16,785 nucleotides of DNA from Azospirillum brasilense (GCA_003241645.1 QFOX01000042.1:1-16785); one strand, 5' to 3'. Shown: positions 1 to 9,274, counted from the stretch's first letter. The notes: generated from the letters alone by a model not told the origin. Made by a program: numbers and translations.

Positions 1-80
1 AGTACCATCAGCGCTAAGAGTTTTCACGGTCGTGTTCGGGATGGGAACGTGTGGTTCAGCTCTCGCTATAATCACCAGGC
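1..80 (-). rRNA. rrf: 5S ribosomal RNA, 3' part cut off by window edge
   Basis: Read on the minus strand, the sequence begins near position 80 with GCCTGGTGATTATAGC and runs through CCCATCCCGAACACGACCGT and GCGCTGATGGTACT. These are the conserved 5S segments: the loop B/C CCCATCCCGAAC block and the GATGGTACT helix. About 80 of the expected 115 nt or so are present, and the 3' third lies beyond position 1. 5S rRNA is part of the large ribosomal subunit. The gene follows the 23S gene on the same strand after a spacer of about 165 nt and is presumably cut from the same transcript. The exact 5' end is uncertain by a few bases. Confidence 0.93.
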
Positions 81-132
81 CGTCAAAACGGGCCTTTTGT
101 TCGCACCGAAACCGAAGTTCCGGCGGGGAATC

Positions 133-150
133 GTGATAGGTATCTACAAC
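133..150 (-). other. 3' arm of the predicted pre-23S processing stem
   Basis: Plus-strand bases 136–150 (ATAGGTATCTACAAC) are the exact reverse complement of 3408–3422 in the 23S leader. GTG at 133–135 pairs with CAC at 3424–3426 after a one-base bulge. In the transcript the two arms flank the 23S sequence and can form an 18-bp helix. In bacteria, long helices enclosing 23S are the usual substrate of RNase III; cleavage here is inferred from position and pairing only. Confidence 0.7.
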
Positions 151-182
151 TTTGTTGATGACTATGAATTAGTCCAACTCAG

Positions 183-222
183 TTCATGCAGACAAAGCAT
201 CCTGCTTTGCACTGTACATGAA
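183..222 (-). other. Hairpin in 23S–5S spacer
   Basis: The outer stem is TTCATG (183–188) with CATGAA (217–222), continued by CAG (189–191) with CTG (212–214). After a small internal loop, the inner stem CAAAGC (193–198) pairs with GCTTTG (204–209) around a five-base loop. This gives about 15 base pairs in 40 nt in a non-coding spacer, so it probably forms in the transcript. No U tract follows it on the minus strand, so it does not look like an intrinsic terminator. A role in processing is more likely. Confidence 0.55.
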
Positions 223-246
223 GCGATCATTTGATCGATCAAGCAA

Positions 247-3044
<2,798 letters not shown>

Positions 3045-3078
3045 AACTGAATTCTATAAATAAAATCCTTAGATCTAG

Positions 3079-3100
3079 GCAGAATATCGAAATATTCTGC
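3079..3100 (-). other. Perfect 9-bp UUCG hairpin just upstream of 23S
   Basis: On the minus strand GCAGAATAT and ATATTCTGC form a perfect 9-bp stem around the four-base loop TTCG, about 35 nt before the 23S 5' end. It may isolate the processing helix or guide 5' maturation. No T-run follows in the direction of 23S transcription, so it should not stop the polymerase. Confidence 0.6.
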
Positions 3101-3380
3101 TTATAATTTTTGGCGCTTGATTGATTTAAATGATGCACTTCACGCACAGAACAAAACAGGCTGTCTGTGACCGTTGGCTCTCTGATGTACTTCGAGCGCC
3201 GGGCTGCGGTTAAACCGACTCCTGCCCGTGAACTTCGTACGAGAACCGAAAGTCGCCATATGGCCCTTCGCGTTCTGCTGTGCTGTGCGAACTAATTTCA
3301 ATCAGCATCAACGTCTTTATGGCTTTCCATTGAAGGAGAATCGTTCTTGCGCACCTCTCGGTTAGACGATGAGGGTACGT

Positions 3381-3392
3381 TGGCTAAGAACA
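3381..3392 (-). promoter_or_regulatory. Candidate boxA antitermination site
   Basis: Read on the minus strand the bases are TGTTCTTAGCCA, matching 8 of 12 positions of the enterobacterial rRNA boxA TGCTCTTTAACA. It lies in the 23S leader immediately downstream of the 5' arm of the processing stem, where boxA elements that load NusB/NusE are found in rRNA leaders and spacers. A separately transcribed 23S–5S unit would need its own antitermination signal. The match is imperfect, so this is tentative. Confidence 0.35.
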
Positions 3393-3407
3393 ATGCACAT
3401 AAAGCGC

Positions 3408-3426
3408 GTTGTAGATACCTATTCAC
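3408..3426 (-). other. 5' arm of the predicted pre-23S processing stem
   Basis: Bases 3408–3422 (GTTGTAGATACCTAT on the plus strand) are exactly complementary to 136–150 in the 23S–5S spacer. After a bulged T at 3423, CAC at 3424–3426 pairs with GTG at 133–135. The helix encloses the whole 23S sequence and a few hundred bases of flank. Fifteen consecutive matches across nearly 3.3 kb, in the two places where processing arms belong, are very unlikely to be chance. Confidence 0.7.
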
Positions 3427-3529
3427 TAATCATTCAGCAGCGGGGCTGTTCCGTCGGAGTACACTCCTAGGGGGCCTTCGCGTCTTCGGCGGCGTTTCTT
3501 TTTTCGAGAACCCCGCTGAAGGGAGTGGC

Positions 3530-3591
3530 GTTATAGCCTCGTTGATTCGATCCCGTCAACGGAAAAAATGAAAAATTTTCACTTTTTTTTT
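3530..3591 (-). promoter_or_regulatory. rRNA-type sigma-70 promoter with UP-like A/T tract for 23S–5S
   Basis: On the minus strand there is a −35 TTGACG (complement at 3554–3559), an 18-bp spacer and a −10 TATAAC (complement at 3530–3535). Just upstream of the −35 lies an almost pure A/T tract (3563–3591, with runs of nine and five A and a T run). This is the arrangement of an alpha-CTD-binding UP element at strong rRNA promoters. The bases after the −10 (GCCACTCCC) make a GC-rich discriminator, typical of promoters under stringent control. The start would fall near 3523. It explains how the 23S–5S pair is transcribed without an upstream 16S gene. Confidence 0.7.
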
Positions 3592-3657
3592 CGAGGACGC
3601 TGCGAACCGCAGAAAAGCTGGCTTTCTTGCCACATGGAGATTTTATAGAAGGCGCAT

Positions 3658-3954
3658 TTGAATGGCACAATGCGAAAAAAACATTTCTCCACATCCGTTT
3701 TTCCGGTGGTCGTCGCGTCACTATTGCTTACGGCATGTGGTGAAACGCGTGTGGAGCGTGCCGGAAGCGGCGCGGTCATTGGCGGAACCGTGGGCGCGGC
3801 GGCCGGTGTGCTGTGCTGTTTGGGTAGCGGCGTGGGCGCCGGCGCCCTCATTGGGGCCAGTGCCGGGGCCATAACCGGCGCGGTGCTGGAGGAGCCCCTG
3901 TTCTTCAACCACGAGGCCGAATACTGGCCCTATGACGGCACGATGCGTCAGTAA
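3658..3954 (+). CDS. Small glycine-zipper lipoprotein
   Basis: Predicted outer- or inner-membrane lipoprotein of 98 residues. The N-terminus is a short basic stretch (RKKH), a hydrophobic core and the lipobox LTAC, so signal peptidase II would cleave before the Cys at residue 27. The mature part has a glycine-zipper segment (about residues 37–76: GAVIGG, GAAAG, GVGAGALIGASAGAITGAV), as in the Rickettsia 17-kDa antigen and related 2TM glycine-zipper lipoproteins, followed by a short polar tail. Two starts are possible: TTG at 3658, five bases after AGAAGG (3647–3652), or ATG at 3670, which gives a more standard signal peptide but poor Shine–Dalgarno spacing. It is transcribed divergently from the rRNA promoter. 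An odd CC pair sits inside the zipper. The exact function is unknown; such proteins are usually envelope components. Confidence 0.75.
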   Translation: MNGTMRKKHFSTSVFPVVVASLLLTACGETRVERAGSGAVIGGTVGAAAGVLCCLGSGVGAGALIGASAGAITGAVLEEPLFFNHEAEYWPYDGTMRQ

Positions 3955-4148
3955 GTGCGCCTACACCTCTATAGATAAGTACTCTGTATAGAGTGTGCTC
4001 TATATAGAGAGCCCCCCTTCCCCATGGCAGGGCGGGTGCCAGATGGCAGGGGCGCAGCCCTTGCCCCTAGCCAAGCGAATCCCCCGGCGCTATATGCATG
4101 GGTGCGGCAAAACCGCCACGTCAGCATTAACAGAAGCTTAGGGAATTT
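3955..4148. other. Intergenic region with iterated CTCTATA palindromes before clpS
   Basis: Three related elements about 15–16 bp apart lie at 3967–3974 (CTCTATAG), 3982–3993 (CTCTGTATAGAG) and 3998–4009 (CTCTATATAGAG, a perfect 12-bp palindrome). The first can also pair with TATAGAG at 3987–3993. Downstream are the repeats ATGGCAGGG (4025 and 4043 regions) and a short G/C-rich hairpin. I see no convincing −35/−10 pair, but the clpS promoter should lie here. The palindromes could be operator sites or a weak stop for the lipoprotein transcript. Confidence 0.4.
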
Positions 4149-4535
4149 ATGCGAGAGTCGAAGAATACGGTGATGGAAATCGATGATCTACGGATCCGTA
4201 TGGGTGCACCGAGGCGCGGAGGCAATGCGGGCTCACAGCTGGAAGGCGAACTGATGGTCGCCGATCCGGCGCTGAAGCCCAAACGCCCGCCGATGTATAA
4301 GGTGGTCCTGCTGAATGACGACTACACGCCCATGGATTTTGTGGTGATGGTGCTCGAATCGGTCTTCCATAAAGAGCATCAGGAAGCGCTGGAGATCATG
4401 CTCCAGGTCCACAACAAAGGCGCAGCGGTGGTGGGTGTGTTCACCCGCGACGTTGCGGAGACCAAGGCGGGCATTGTGGTCGAGCATGCGCGGATCAACG
4501 AATACCCGCTTCAGTGCACGGTTGAACACGAATAA
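4149..4535 (+). CDS. clpS: ATP-dependent Clp protease adaptor ClpS
   Basis: ClpS delivers N-degron substrates (Leu, Phe, Tyr, Trp N-termini) to ClpAP in the cytoplasm. The core starts at about residue 47 (PPMYKVVLLNDDYTPMDFV) and ends with YPLQCTVE. With a constant offset of 22 from the E. coli protein, the N-degron pocket residues are all present: N56, D57, T60, M62, V65, M84, V87, H88 and L121. The N-terminal extension of about 45 residues, rich in Arg and Gly, is roughly twice as long as in E. coli; this flexible arm engages the ClpA pore in the family. The ATG at 4149 follows AGGGAA (4140–4145); an internal ATG at residue 9 is an alternative. clpA follows after 27 bp, so the two form an operon. 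Many alphaproteobacteria carry a second ClpS elsewhere, which cannot be judged here. Confidence 0.96.
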   Translation: MRESKNTVMEIDDLRIRMGAPRRGGNAGSQLEGELMVADPALKPKRPPMYKVVLLNDDYTPMDFVVMVLESVFHKEHQEALEIMLQVHNKGAAVVGVFTRDVAETKAGIVVEHARINEYPLQCTVEHE

Positions 4536-4562
4536 ACCGCACAAAACGAAAGAAGAAACTAC

Positions 4563-6914
4563 ATGCTCTCGAAAAACCTGGAAGCCACGCTCCACAACGC
4601 CCTGGCCATTGCCCGGACCAAGCGCCACGAATACGCCACGCTGGAGCACCTGCTGCTCGCGTTGACGGAAGATGCCGACGCCATCGCCGTGCTGAAAGGC
4701 GTGGGCGTGAACATTCCCGACCTGAAGCGCACCATCATTGATTTCATGGCCAGCGAGCTGCAATCCCTCGTGCTCGACCATGTGGACGAAGCGCGCCCCA
4801 CCGCGGGTTTCCAGCGCGTCATCCACCGCGCAGCCATCCATGTACAAAGCGCCGGCAAGGCCGAGGTCAACGGCGCGAACGTGCTGGTGGCGCTGTTCTC
4901 CGAGCGCGAGAGCCATGCCGTGTTCTTCCTGCAGGAGCAGGATGTGAGCCGCCTCGATGTGGTGAATTTCATCAGCCATGGCATCGTGAAATTCGGCGAT
5001 CTGGCGCGCCTGCAGCACCGCGAGCATTCCGAAGAAGAGATGGACGATGGCTCCATCCGCTACACCGCCGCGAAGGAAGAGAAGAAAGAGGAAGAATCGA
5101 AAGATCCCCTCACCCTCTATTGCGTGAACCTGAACAAAAAGGCGCAGACCGGCAAGACCGACATTCTGGTGGGCCGCGAGAAAGAGATCGAGCGCACGGT
5201 GCAGATCCTCTGCCGCCGCACCAAGAATAACCCGCTCTTCGTGGGCGAAGCGGGCGTGGGCAAGACCGCCATCGCCGAGGGCCTCGCCCTGCGCATTACC
5301 CGCGGCGAAGTGCCGCAGGTGCTGCGCAACGCCATGATCTTCTCGCTGGATATGGGCGCGCTGCTGGCGGGCACCCGCTACCGCGGCGACTTTGAAGAAC
5401 GCCTGAAAGCGGTCATCAAATCCATCGAGAAACTGCCGCACGCTATTCTGTTCATCGACGAGATCCACACCATCATCGGCGCGGGCAGCACTTCGGGCGG
5501 CGCGCTGGATGCATCGAACCTGCTCAAGCCCAGCCTTGCGCGCGGCTCGCTGCGCTGCATGGGCAGCACCACCTTCAAGGAATATAACCAGTCGATCGAG
5601 AAAGACCGCGCGCTTGCCCGCCGTTTCCAGAAGATCGATGTGTACGAACCCAGCGTGGAGGATTCGATCAAGATCCTGCGCGGCCTGAAGCCGTATTATG
5701 AAGAGCACCACCATGTGCGCTTCCAGCCCGCCGCCATCGAAGCCGCGGTGGAGCTTTCGGCCCGCTACATCCACGACCGCAAGCTGCCGGATAAGGCCAT
5801 CGACGTGATCGACGAGGCCGGTGCCGCGCAGATGCTGCTGCCCGAAGCCAAGCGCAAGAAGACCATCACCGCGCACGACATCGAGGAAGTGATCGCCAAA
5901 ATGGCGCGCATGCCCGCCAAGACCGTGACGCAGGACGATGCCGAAGTGCTCAAGCACTTGGACAAGAACCTGAAACTGACCGTGTTCGGGCAGGATAACG
6001 CCATCGACGAGCTGGCCTCGGCCATTAAAATGGCGCGTGCCGGCCTGCGCGAGGAAACCAAGCCCATGGGCTGCTACCTGTTCACCGGCCCCACCGGCGT
6101 GGGCAAAACCGAAGTGGCCCAGCAGCTCGCCAAAACGCTGGGCATGGAGCTGGTGCGCTTCGACATGTCCGAATACATGGAAAAGCATGCGGTTTCCGGC
6201 CTGATCGGCGCGCCCCCGGGCTATGTGGGCCACGAACAGGGCGGCCAGCTGACCGACGCGGTCGATAAGCACCCCTACTCCGTGGTGCTGCTGGACGAGA
6301 TCGAGAAAGCCCACCCGGATGTGTTCAATATCCTGCTGCAGGTCATGGATTATGGCCGCCTGACCGACCAGAACGGCAAGCAGGTGAACTTCCGCAACTG
6401 CATCCTCATCATGACCAGCAACGCCGGTGCGTCGGACGCGTCGCGCCATGCCGTGGGCTTCGGCAGCGGCACGCGCGGCGAATCGGCCGTGCAGGACACG
6501 CTGACCAAACTCTTCACCCCGGAATTCCGCAACCGGCTGGATGCGATCATCCCCTTCGCGCACCTCACGCGCGACGTGGTGAAGCACGTGGTGAACAAGT
6601 TCATCTACCGCCTCGAGTCGCAATTGTCGGAGCGGAACGTGACCATTTCGCTTACGGAAAAATCCATGGATTGGCTGGCCGAACATGGCTACGACAAGGC
6701 CATGGGCGCCCGCCCGCTTTCGCGCCTGATCGCCGACAAGATCAAGAAGCCGCTGGCCGAGGAAGTGCTGTTCGGCAAGCTGGCCAAGGGTGGTTCGGTG
6801 AAGATCGATGCGACCGGCCCCGACAAGGACGATGCGTTGAAATTCAGCTTTGGCAGTGCCAAGCCGAAACCGAAATCGAAATCCCGCGCCGACGATGGCG
6901 AGTTGGTCGGCTAA
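4563..6914 (+). CDS. clpA: ATP-dependent Clp protease ATP-binding subunit ClpA
   Basis: AAA+ unfoldase of 783 residues that forms a hexamer on ClpP and threads substrates, including those handed over by ClpS, into the protease. Order of parts: Clp N-domain (about 1–145), an acidic/lysine linker (KEEKKEEESKD, about 170–180), the first AAA+ module with Walker A GEAGVGKT (about 228–235) and Walker B ILFIDEI (about 295–301), the second with Walker A GPTGVGKT (about 510) and Walker B VVLLDEI (about 575), then the ClpB D2-small-like C-terminal domain. The loop HAVGFGSG near residue 631 matches the IGF/IGL ClpP-binding loop and separates it from ClpB, as does the lack of the coiled-coil middle domain. 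The tail is a Lys/Pro/Ser-rich stretch followed by acidic residues. It is co-transcribed with clpS and ends at the terminator 6940–6967. Confidence 0.97.
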   Translation: MLSKNLEATLHNALAIARTKRHEYATLEHLLLALTEDADAIAVLKGVGVNIPDLKRTIIDFMASELQSLVLDHVDEARPTAGFQRVIHRAAIHVQSAGKAEVNGANVLVALFSERESHAVFFLQEQDVSRLDVVNFISHGIVKFGDLARLQHREHSEEEMDDGSIRYTAAKEEKKEEESKDPLTLYCVNLNKKAQTGKTDILVGREKEIERTVQILCRRTKNNPLFVGEAGVGKTAIAEGLALRITRGEVPQVLRNAMIFSLDMGALLAGTRYRGDFEERLKAVIKSIEKLPHAILFIDEIHTIIGAGSTSGGALDASNLLKPSLARGSLRCMGSTTFKEYNQSIEKDRALARRFQKIDVYEPSVEDSIKILRGLKPYYEEHHHVRFQPAAIEAAVELSARYIHDRKLPDKAIDVIDEAGAAQMLLPEAKRKKTITAHDIEEVIAKMARMPAKTVTQDDAEVLKHLDKNLKLTVFGQDNAIDELASAIKMARAGLREETKPMGCYLFTGPTGVGKTEVAQQLAKTLGMELVRFDMSEYMEKHAVSGLIGAPPGYVGHEQGGQLTDAVDKHPYSVVLLDEIEKAHPDVFNILLQVMDYGRLTDQNGKQVNFRNCILIMTSNAGASDASRHAVGFGSGTRGESAVQDTLTKLFTPEFRNRLDAIIPFAHLTRDVVKHVVNKFIYRLESQLSERNVTISLTEKSMDWLAEHGYDKAMGARPLSRLIADKIKKPLAEEVLFGKLAKGGSVKIDATGPDKDDALKFSFGSAKPKPKSKSRADDGELVG

Positions 6915-6939
6915 ACGCTGCCCTGCCCCGCACACCACA

Positions 6940-6967
6940 CCCCCGGCCCCGTGGCCGGGGGTTTTTT
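6940..6967 (+). terminator. Intrinsic terminator after clpSA
   Basis: CCCCCGGCC (6940–6948) pairs perfectly with GGCCGGGGG (6953–6961) around a four-base loop, and six T follow (6962–6967). It lies 25 bases after the clpA stop, which fits termination of the clpS–clpA transcript. Confidence 0.92.
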
Positions 6968-7160
6968 GTTGCGTGCGATGTTCACGGAAGCTTCACACAC
7001 AACCGCGTCGGCCACGCTAATCTGCCCCGGTCCGATGGGGGATCCGGCGCATCGCGCCCGCTCTCCTTAAAGTTGTATGGGTGGTGGTGCCAGCAACGCA
7101 CCGCAGGCCATGCAACGCCGGGCAGCATGGCTTCAACCCACCGCGAAGGCAACAGGCAGC
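6968..7160. other. Intergenic region before the unknown-function gene
   Basis: About 190 bases between the clpSA terminator and the preferred start of the next gene. The reading frame of that gene is already open from 7077, so the region may be partly coding if the upstream ATG is used. I see no convincing promoter boxes or structured element. Confidence 0.4.
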
Positions 7161-8444
7161 ATGAGCGAGAAGGACCCATTTAAGCATTTGAGTTCAGGCA
7201 GCGAACGCCGCTTCGTCTATGAGCTGGCCCGCTATGGCGCGCGCCCCTTCCAAACCGCCCGCGTGAACCCGGATGGCAGCATTCCGCTGGAATGGAATTA
7301 CCCGGATGGGTTGTACAATCCATTCCCGGAAGAAGCGGATGCCCAGTCGCACGGCATCGAAATGCCGCATTTCTCGGCGGCCTTATCCGCAAGCCGCGGC
7401 CGTCGGCCCAATGCCATTACTATGTGGCTGCGCGAAAGCATGCTGGGTGAAGACGAATACCGCAAGATCGACCTGCATGCCCGTCAGCGGCTGCAACTGA
7501 AAGCACAGGATATGGAGCTTGCCCTGCGGGAATTGCTCGGCATCCCTGAGCTGGAGGTGCGGCTTGGCCTGTTCGACGATAAAGCACGACTGGCCACCGA
7601 AAACCATTACACGGGCGTGCTGGCCGTTGCCGTGCCGCCCGCGCGCGCCCATACCCTGCTCACCAAAGGCATGCGGCATCTGGAAAGCGGCGCACTGACC
7701 GAAGAGGTCAAGCTGGCGCAGGGCTATTACCGGCCTGCCTTCCGCCGCCCACCGCGGCTGGCCCGCTCGGCACAGACCCAGCGCTTCGAGGAGCCACGCC
7801 ACCCGCACCCGGTGGTGCACGAGGCACAGCGCGTGCCGCTGCTGCCGGCGCCGCATCACCCGTGGACGCAGCCGCAGGACTATCCCATCAGCCTTGCCTC
7901 CGGCCTTGCTCAGATTGCACGGCATCAGGTGGCGGTGGGGCAGATCTACACCCTCGACGATACGGATACCGTGGGTATCCTTCACCACGACCCCGCCGAG
8001 GCCGCCCGCGAGCACATCATGCCGCTCAATATTCACTCCACGGCGCTGAACATGGAACATACGCCGACCCACGCGATGAGCCTATGGGTGGATGCGGATT
8101 ATTTGGGCTGGATTTTTGCGCAGGACCCGGCCCGTGAGGGTCTGGAATCGGCGCAATCCTTCTGCACCGACGAAACAACGCACATCCTTCAGGCCGTCAG
8201 CGCCGAGTGCACGAAAGCGTATGGCTTTCCCATCTTCATACGCTTTTGCATGCAGGACGACGCGAATGCCCCCGCCATCCTGCTTTTCTTCGCCGATACC
8301 GACGACCAGTTAGCCGCATTGCAGCGCTTTCAGCTAGATATGGGGCTTGCCGAACGCACTGCAAAACTGCTTGGGCCCGAACGGCGCTGGACCGACCGTT
8401 CGCAGGGGCCGGAAAATCCATCATCGCCATCACCGGGGCGCTAG
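7161..8444 (+). CDS. Protein of unknown function (427 residues)
   Basis: I do not recognise the family. I prefer the ATG at 7161 (MSEKDPFKHL), which has AGG and GAAGG elements 4 and 11 bases upstream. An in-frame ATG at 7077 would add 28 low-complexity residues. No signal peptide or membrane segment is visible, so it is probably cytoplasmic. The N-terminal part (to about 160) is mixed alpha/beta with a charged helix (EYRKIDLHARQRLQLKAQ). A linker at about 195–245 is rich in Pro, His and Arg (AFRRPPRLAR, HPHPVVHEA, LLPAPHHP). The C-terminal part (about 250–420) looks like a compact globular domain with HHDPAEAAREHIMPL and IFIRFCMQDD. Codon use is like that of its neighbours, and the frame is open across the whole length with good coding character. 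It ends 32 bp before the serine protease gene, so the two may be co-transcribed. Confidence 0.72.
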   Translation: MSEKDPFKHLSSGSERRFVYELARYGARPFQTARVNPDGSIPLEWNYPDGLYNPFPEEADAQSHGIEMPHFSAALSASRGRRPNAITMWLRESMLGEDEYRKIDLHARQRLQLKAQDMELALRELLGIPELEVRLGLFDDKARLATENHYTGVLAVAVPPARAHTLLTKGMRHLESGALTEEVKLAQGYYRPAFRRPPRLARSAQTQRFEEPRHPHPVVHEAQRVPLLPAPHHPWTQPQDYPISLASGLAQIARHQVAVGQIYTLDDTDTVGILHHDPAEAAREHIMPLNIHSTALNMEHTPTHAMSLWVDADYLGWIFAQDPAREGLESAQSFCTDETTHILQAVSAECTKAYGFPIFIRFCMQDDANAPAILLFFADTDDQLAALQRFQLDMGLAERTAKLLGPERRWTDRSQGPENPSSPSPGR

Positions 8445-8476
8445 ATTTCTGCACTGCGTTATGCTTGAATAACACT

Positions 8477-9244
8477 ATGGATCGATGCCGCGTTTTATTC
8501 TGCCTGCATGCGGTATCAGCGGTGCTGATGGCGAGCGTAAGCCTGCTGCCCGCCATAGTGCAGGCGCAACCTGCGCGCCAATACATCCAATATTCCTCAG
8601 GCACCGGCTTCTTCATCAACCGCGAAGGCCACGTTATTACCAACGCGCATGTGGTGAAAAGCTGCCAGAACATCGAACTGCGCACGGCCGACGGCACCAC
8701 CGCGGCCAGCCTCGTTGCGAAAGACGACACGCGCGATCTGGCGGTGCTGAAGGCCAGCCGCATTCCCGGCACGGTCGCGCCCTTGCGTTGGAATATCAAG
8801 GCCTTGCAGGTCGGCAACCCGCTGTATTTGTATGGCTATCCCGGCCAGCGCGGCTCGGCGGGGCAGCCGACCTTCTCGCGCACCAAGCTGGCTGGCCTGC
8901 TCGGTCCCTCGGGCGAGCCGGAATGGCTGCAGCTGGAAAGCGTGGCCCAGCAGGGTAACTCCGGCGGCCCGGTGCTGGATGGTAGCGGCAACGTCATCGC
9001 GGTCATCTCCGGCCGTGCGGAGACCTACCGCACCCCCACCAGCGCCGGGGGCAAACCCACCCTTGTCAGCAAGGCCGATGTGGCCATTACCCTTACCGCG
9101 CTGGAGGAATTCCTGAACAGGAACCAGGTGACCTATTACCAGTCCTCGTCCGGCCTTGTGGCGCTGGCCGACCCGATTTTGCAGCGCAATGCCAGCCGGT
9201 TCGTGGTGAATGTGCGCTGCCTGCAGGGCACCGTTTACAAATAA
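8477..9244 (+). CDS. Exported trypsin-like (HtrA-type) serine protease without PDZ domain
   Basis: Predicted secreted or periplasmic endopeptidase of 255 residues. The N-terminus (MDRCRVLFCLHAVSAVL... to about residue 31, ending in QAQ) is a signal peptide. The S1 chymotrypsin-fold triad is complete: His58 in TNAHVV, Asp87 in DTRDLAVLKA and Ser162 in the GNSGGPVLD motif, in HtrA-like context (SSGTGFFINREGHVITNAHVV). The chain stops soon after the protease domain, so the PDZ domains of DegP/DegS are missing and it is more like short trypsin_2 proteins. The frame is open further upstream to 8207, but that part overlaps the preceding gene and lacks a signal peptide; the ATG at 8477 gives one, although its Shine–Dalgarno sequence is weak. 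It converges on motB, with about 30 bp between stop codons. The substrate is unknown. Confidence 0.85.
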   Translation: MDRCRVLFCLHAVSAVLMASVSLLPAIVQAQPARQYIQYSSGTGFFINREGHVITNAHVVKSCQNIELRTADGTTAASLVAKDDTRDLAVLKASRIPGTVAPLRWNIKALQVGNPLYLYGYPGQRGSAGQPTFSRTKLAGLLGPSGEPEWLQLESVAQQGNSGGPVLDGSGNVIAVISGRAETYRTPTSAGGKPTLVSKADVAITLTALEEFLNRNQVTYYQSSSGLVALADPILQRNASRFVVNVRCLQGTVYK

Positions 9245-9274
9245 TAACCCATTGAAGTTATGCTGCTAATTCGC

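Larger units (their letters stand above)
81..245 (-). other. 23S–5S internal transcribed spacer
   Basis: This stretch of about 165 nt between the two rRNA genes contains no tRNA. It holds three structural elements: an extended hairpin (arms 183–191 and 212–222, inner stem 193–198/204–209); the perfect 12-base palindrome TTGATCGATCAA at 231–242; and an 18-nt segment at 133–150 complementary to the 23S leader. These are what one expects of pre-rRNA processing signals. A short ORF can be read across it, but I see no evidence that it is a gene. Confidence 0.75.
3045..3523 (-). other. Leader of the 23S–5S transcript (no 16S, no tRNA)
   Basis: These 480 or so non-coding bases lie between the predicted rRNA promoter and the 23S 5' end, where a standard operon would carry 16S, tRNA-Ile and tRNA-Ala. 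I searched both strands for T-loop, anticodon-arm and acceptor pairing and found no tRNA. The leader contains a GC-rich stem at its very 5' end (arms 3511–3520 and 3433–3445), the 5' arm of the long processing stem (3408–3426), a boxA-like motif (3381–3392), the palindrome GCCATATGGC (3254–3263) and a 9-bp hairpin close to 23S (3079–3100). Short ORFs in it are not convincing. Confidence 0.7.

Noticed and set aside
3045..3560. Possible tRNA genes in the 23S leader
   Set aside because: TTCGA-like words occur at several places on both strands, but none has matching T-stem, anticodon arm and acceptor stem.
3347..3571. 74-codon ORF on the plus strand and its partner on the minus strand at 3467–3721
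   Set aside because: They cover the rRNA leader and the promoter with its A/T tract. There is no ribosome site or recognisable protein, and the minus frame crosses the promoter.
4010..4035. Heat-shock (sigma-32) promoter before clpS, suggested by CCCCATGG
   Set aside because: No CTTGAA-like −35 element lies at the right distance upstream.
3960..4080. Intrinsic terminator of the lipoprotein gene
   Set aside because: The hairpins here are AT-rich palindromes or short G/C stems without a following T run.
4233..6938. A 901-codon open frame on the minus strand opposite clpS and clpA
   Set aside because: clpS and clpA on the plus strand are unmistakable. The antisense protein is a His/Ala/Gly/Arg-rich low-complexity sequence with no family motif, as expected when high-GC codons are read in reverse. 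It also spans the clpS–clpA gap only by chance lack of stops.
8207..8476. N-terminal extension of the serine protease to 8207
   Set aside because: It would overlap the preceding gene by more than 230 bases and place the signal peptide in the middle of the protein. The ATG at 8477 gives a normal exported protease.
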